This document shows positions 62,194 to 64,000 of a stretch of 64,000 nt of DNA, one piece after another. Both the position numbers and the translations under genes were made by a program. A model generated the notes under the pieces. The model was not told the DNA's origin and made no database searches. It worked only from the letters and a program-made list of their open reading frames with translations. This DNA is from Gyrodactylus bullatarudis (Eukaryota > Platyhelminthes > Monogenea > Gyrodactylidea > Gyrodactylidae): the NCBI GenBank assembly GCA_012064415.1, contig SSNU01000095.1, positions 415,392 to 479,391 of the forward strand, given 5' to 3'. Within the stretch, counting starts at the first letter, position 1. Each line of letters opens with the position of its first letter.

Positions 62194-64000
62194 GTAAGTT
62201 ATTTTTCCTCCTGAACTATATAATTTATCTAATAATTCGCCTAGTTTACAAAGTTGATTCTTTTGAACCAAAACTCAAATCTTAGAAGTTTTTTCTTGGA
62301 GAGTAAATAAATCTCCAACTTTAATCAAGTGAATTTTTCATTAATGTAAATACACTTCTCCACCAGTTTTGGTGCTTGAAAAAGCACACGCCCCTGTTTT
62401 TTACTCTTGAAACAATTTAATCATACTTTTAAGTAGGACAAGTATTTTGACTTGGACTCAAGCCACACAGTCTATGGTAGCGTACACTGAGTAATTCCAG
62501 CTTTTATATCTAAATGATCTGATTAAAAATCAATCGTTGGCTAATAATCCTTTCAAATTCAATATAGGTCATAATCTAAAAAAAAAATTCATTTCACTAC
62601 CACAGAGCTTGATATGAAAAAAACTGTTTCAGGAGTCAAAAACAGGGTGTGTGCTTTCTCAAGCACCAAAACTGGTGGAGAAGTGTACTATAATTCAAAT
62701 GAAAGGCCTGTTTAGACTGATATAAACTAAAGATATCAATGTTCACTGAACATTCTTCAGATCTAATTGGTTGTTGTGCTAACAGTTTTTCTGAGATGGC
62801 AGAGTTTCTGACAACTTGAGTCGTTATTTATGGAACCTTTTATCATTGATTATAATCAATGAGAACGAAGATTTTAAACTTAGCGATAAAAATTTATTTT
62901 GAGTACATTTCTCTACTATCAATCCTTTTTCCTACATTATATCACTCTCTTGAATATAAAACAAATAATTCTCTCCTAACTGTAGTCGTAAAAATGGATT
63001 TATTTTTGGCTTTCATGTCTAAATTTAAGTCTGAATAATTTTTTAATCACGGTAAATTATTCAAAGGCCTCTTGAGAATACTCTCTCTTTCTTTCCTCTC
63101 ATTCTTCCGAGAAATGCTAAACTAATTCAAAAAATTGTTGATATTTTTTCGTCATTCATTTTTGTATAACCAGGATAGTTCTTTTGTACTACAAAATAGG
63201 AGTCAGATTTTCCAGTCAGTCTTTTCAATAAATCAACATCTTTTATTTGTGTTAAAAAACTAAAGGATAAACAAACTGGCCATGAAAAGTGTAATCGGTC
63301 TTCAATCCTTATTTTAAAGGTTGCTTTTAGTATGATAGGATTATTGATTTATGAAAATGATTAAACTGCGGAGTAAATGTTCATAATAGAGTTTTATTGA
63401 GATAATTGCAAAAAACAAAAAAGACTGAAATATTTCTGTTTTATGTACACTGTAGATAGAAATAAAACATTTTTCATCAGAAAAATTTTATCATTCAATA
63501 TAAACTGTAAAATAATACATTCATTATTTAGCGAACCTACTTGCTAGTAGAAATGTTAAAATAAAAGATAATTTTCGAGAATAAATTAAAATGTCGAGTG
63601 AAATGATAAGATTACTATTTTTGAAAGTAAAACTTACGAAACTGATTGAACACCCAAGATATTCCGGATTTTAGTGATTACGATGTAAAAACTCATTGAA
63701 AATTGAGCGTCGATTTGAAAAATTCTGGATTTTTAAAACTAAATGACATAATGATGGAGCATTTTTGACAGATGCTTCAATACAAAATAATACTAATTCT
63801 ATCAGAAAATTTGGTACAAAAATGAGGTTGAAAATTTCATCCTAGTCTAGTATATAATATATAGTGGTCGAATTAATATGTGGGCCACTTCAAATATTCT
63901 AAATTCTCGATTTATTTTAAACAATATTATTTTCAAATTAACACTGTTAGATGCACAAGAAAATTTTCTATCAAATTATAATTGAATGAATTTTTCTATC
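62194..64000. other. Right edge, MEF2 intron or 3' region
   Basis: Apart from the MITE at 62351-62688 I see nothing coding on either strand. Exon 6 of MEF2 ends in a donor, so this is probably intron. Confidence 0.55.
62351..62688. repeat. MITE with TACACTTCTCCACCAG termini
   Basis: 338 bp with inverted repeats of about 52 bp: left TACACTTCTCCACCAGTTTT, continuing GGTGCTTGAAAAAGCACACG, and the right end complementary with only a few differences. TA at both outer ends fits a Tc1/mariner-type target. The interior is non-coding. It lies in or after the last MEF2 intron seen. Confidence 0.78.

Overview
The window is AT-rich, intron-containing animal DNA. It holds genes for motile cilia (CFAP43), the germline (nanos), muscle or nerve transcription (MEF2), basement-membrane chemistry (peroxidasin) and P5B cation or polyamine transport (ATP13A), so the source is a ciliated metazoan, probably a bilaterian. 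Several introns that can be fixed by reading frame and family homology are only 25-37 nt long (25 and 29 nt in ATP13A, 27 nt in MEF2, 30 nt in CFAP43, 31 nt in peroxidasin, 37 nt in nanos), alongside kilobase introns full of mobile DNA. Introns this short recall the reduced 'mesozoan' animals (orthonectids, dicyemids). An orthonectid would also fit the presence of MEF2. That assignment is inference from gene content and intron size only.

Layout. 1-20.4 kb: a many-exon minus-strand CFAP43 gene whose last exon(s) lie off the left edge. Its introns hold an endonuclease-only Penelope-like element, a piggyBac element with a broken non-LTR retroelement inside it, several inverted-repeat elements and, on the opposite strand, a complete two-exon nanos gene. 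20.5-25.7 kb: TMEM50 (divergent from CFAP43 across 147 bp), a small nuclear-looking protein with a mariner/SETMAR-type helix-turn-helix, a Penelope-type hairpin carrying two inverted hammerhead ribozymes, and a 654-residue single-exon protein of unknown family. 27.5-33.9 kb: a seven-exon peroxidasin with a piggyBac pseudogene in its largest intron. 34-38 kb: a graveyard of piggyBac, non-LTR reverse transcriptase, Penelope endonuclease and a BTF3 fragment. 38.3-52.3 kb: an 18-exon minus-strand P5B ATPase. 52.6 kb to the right edge: MEF2, divergent from the ATPase across 245 bp and running out of the window.

The genes do not form one pathway. The shared themes are economy (short introns, two head-to-head pairs, a nested gene, an 18-nt gap between the nanos stop codon and its poly(A) signal) and concentration of mobile DNA in a few long introns. 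The most unusual items are the Penelope-type hairpins with hammerhead cores, which have the short one-sided tail and 12-13 bp target duplications of that class, and the 27-nt stop-free intron inside the MEF2 MADS box. Exon borders of nanos, MEF2, peroxidasin and the 5' parts of CFAP43 and ATP13A were set by GT-AG sites and phase; the others are approximate to a few tens of bases.
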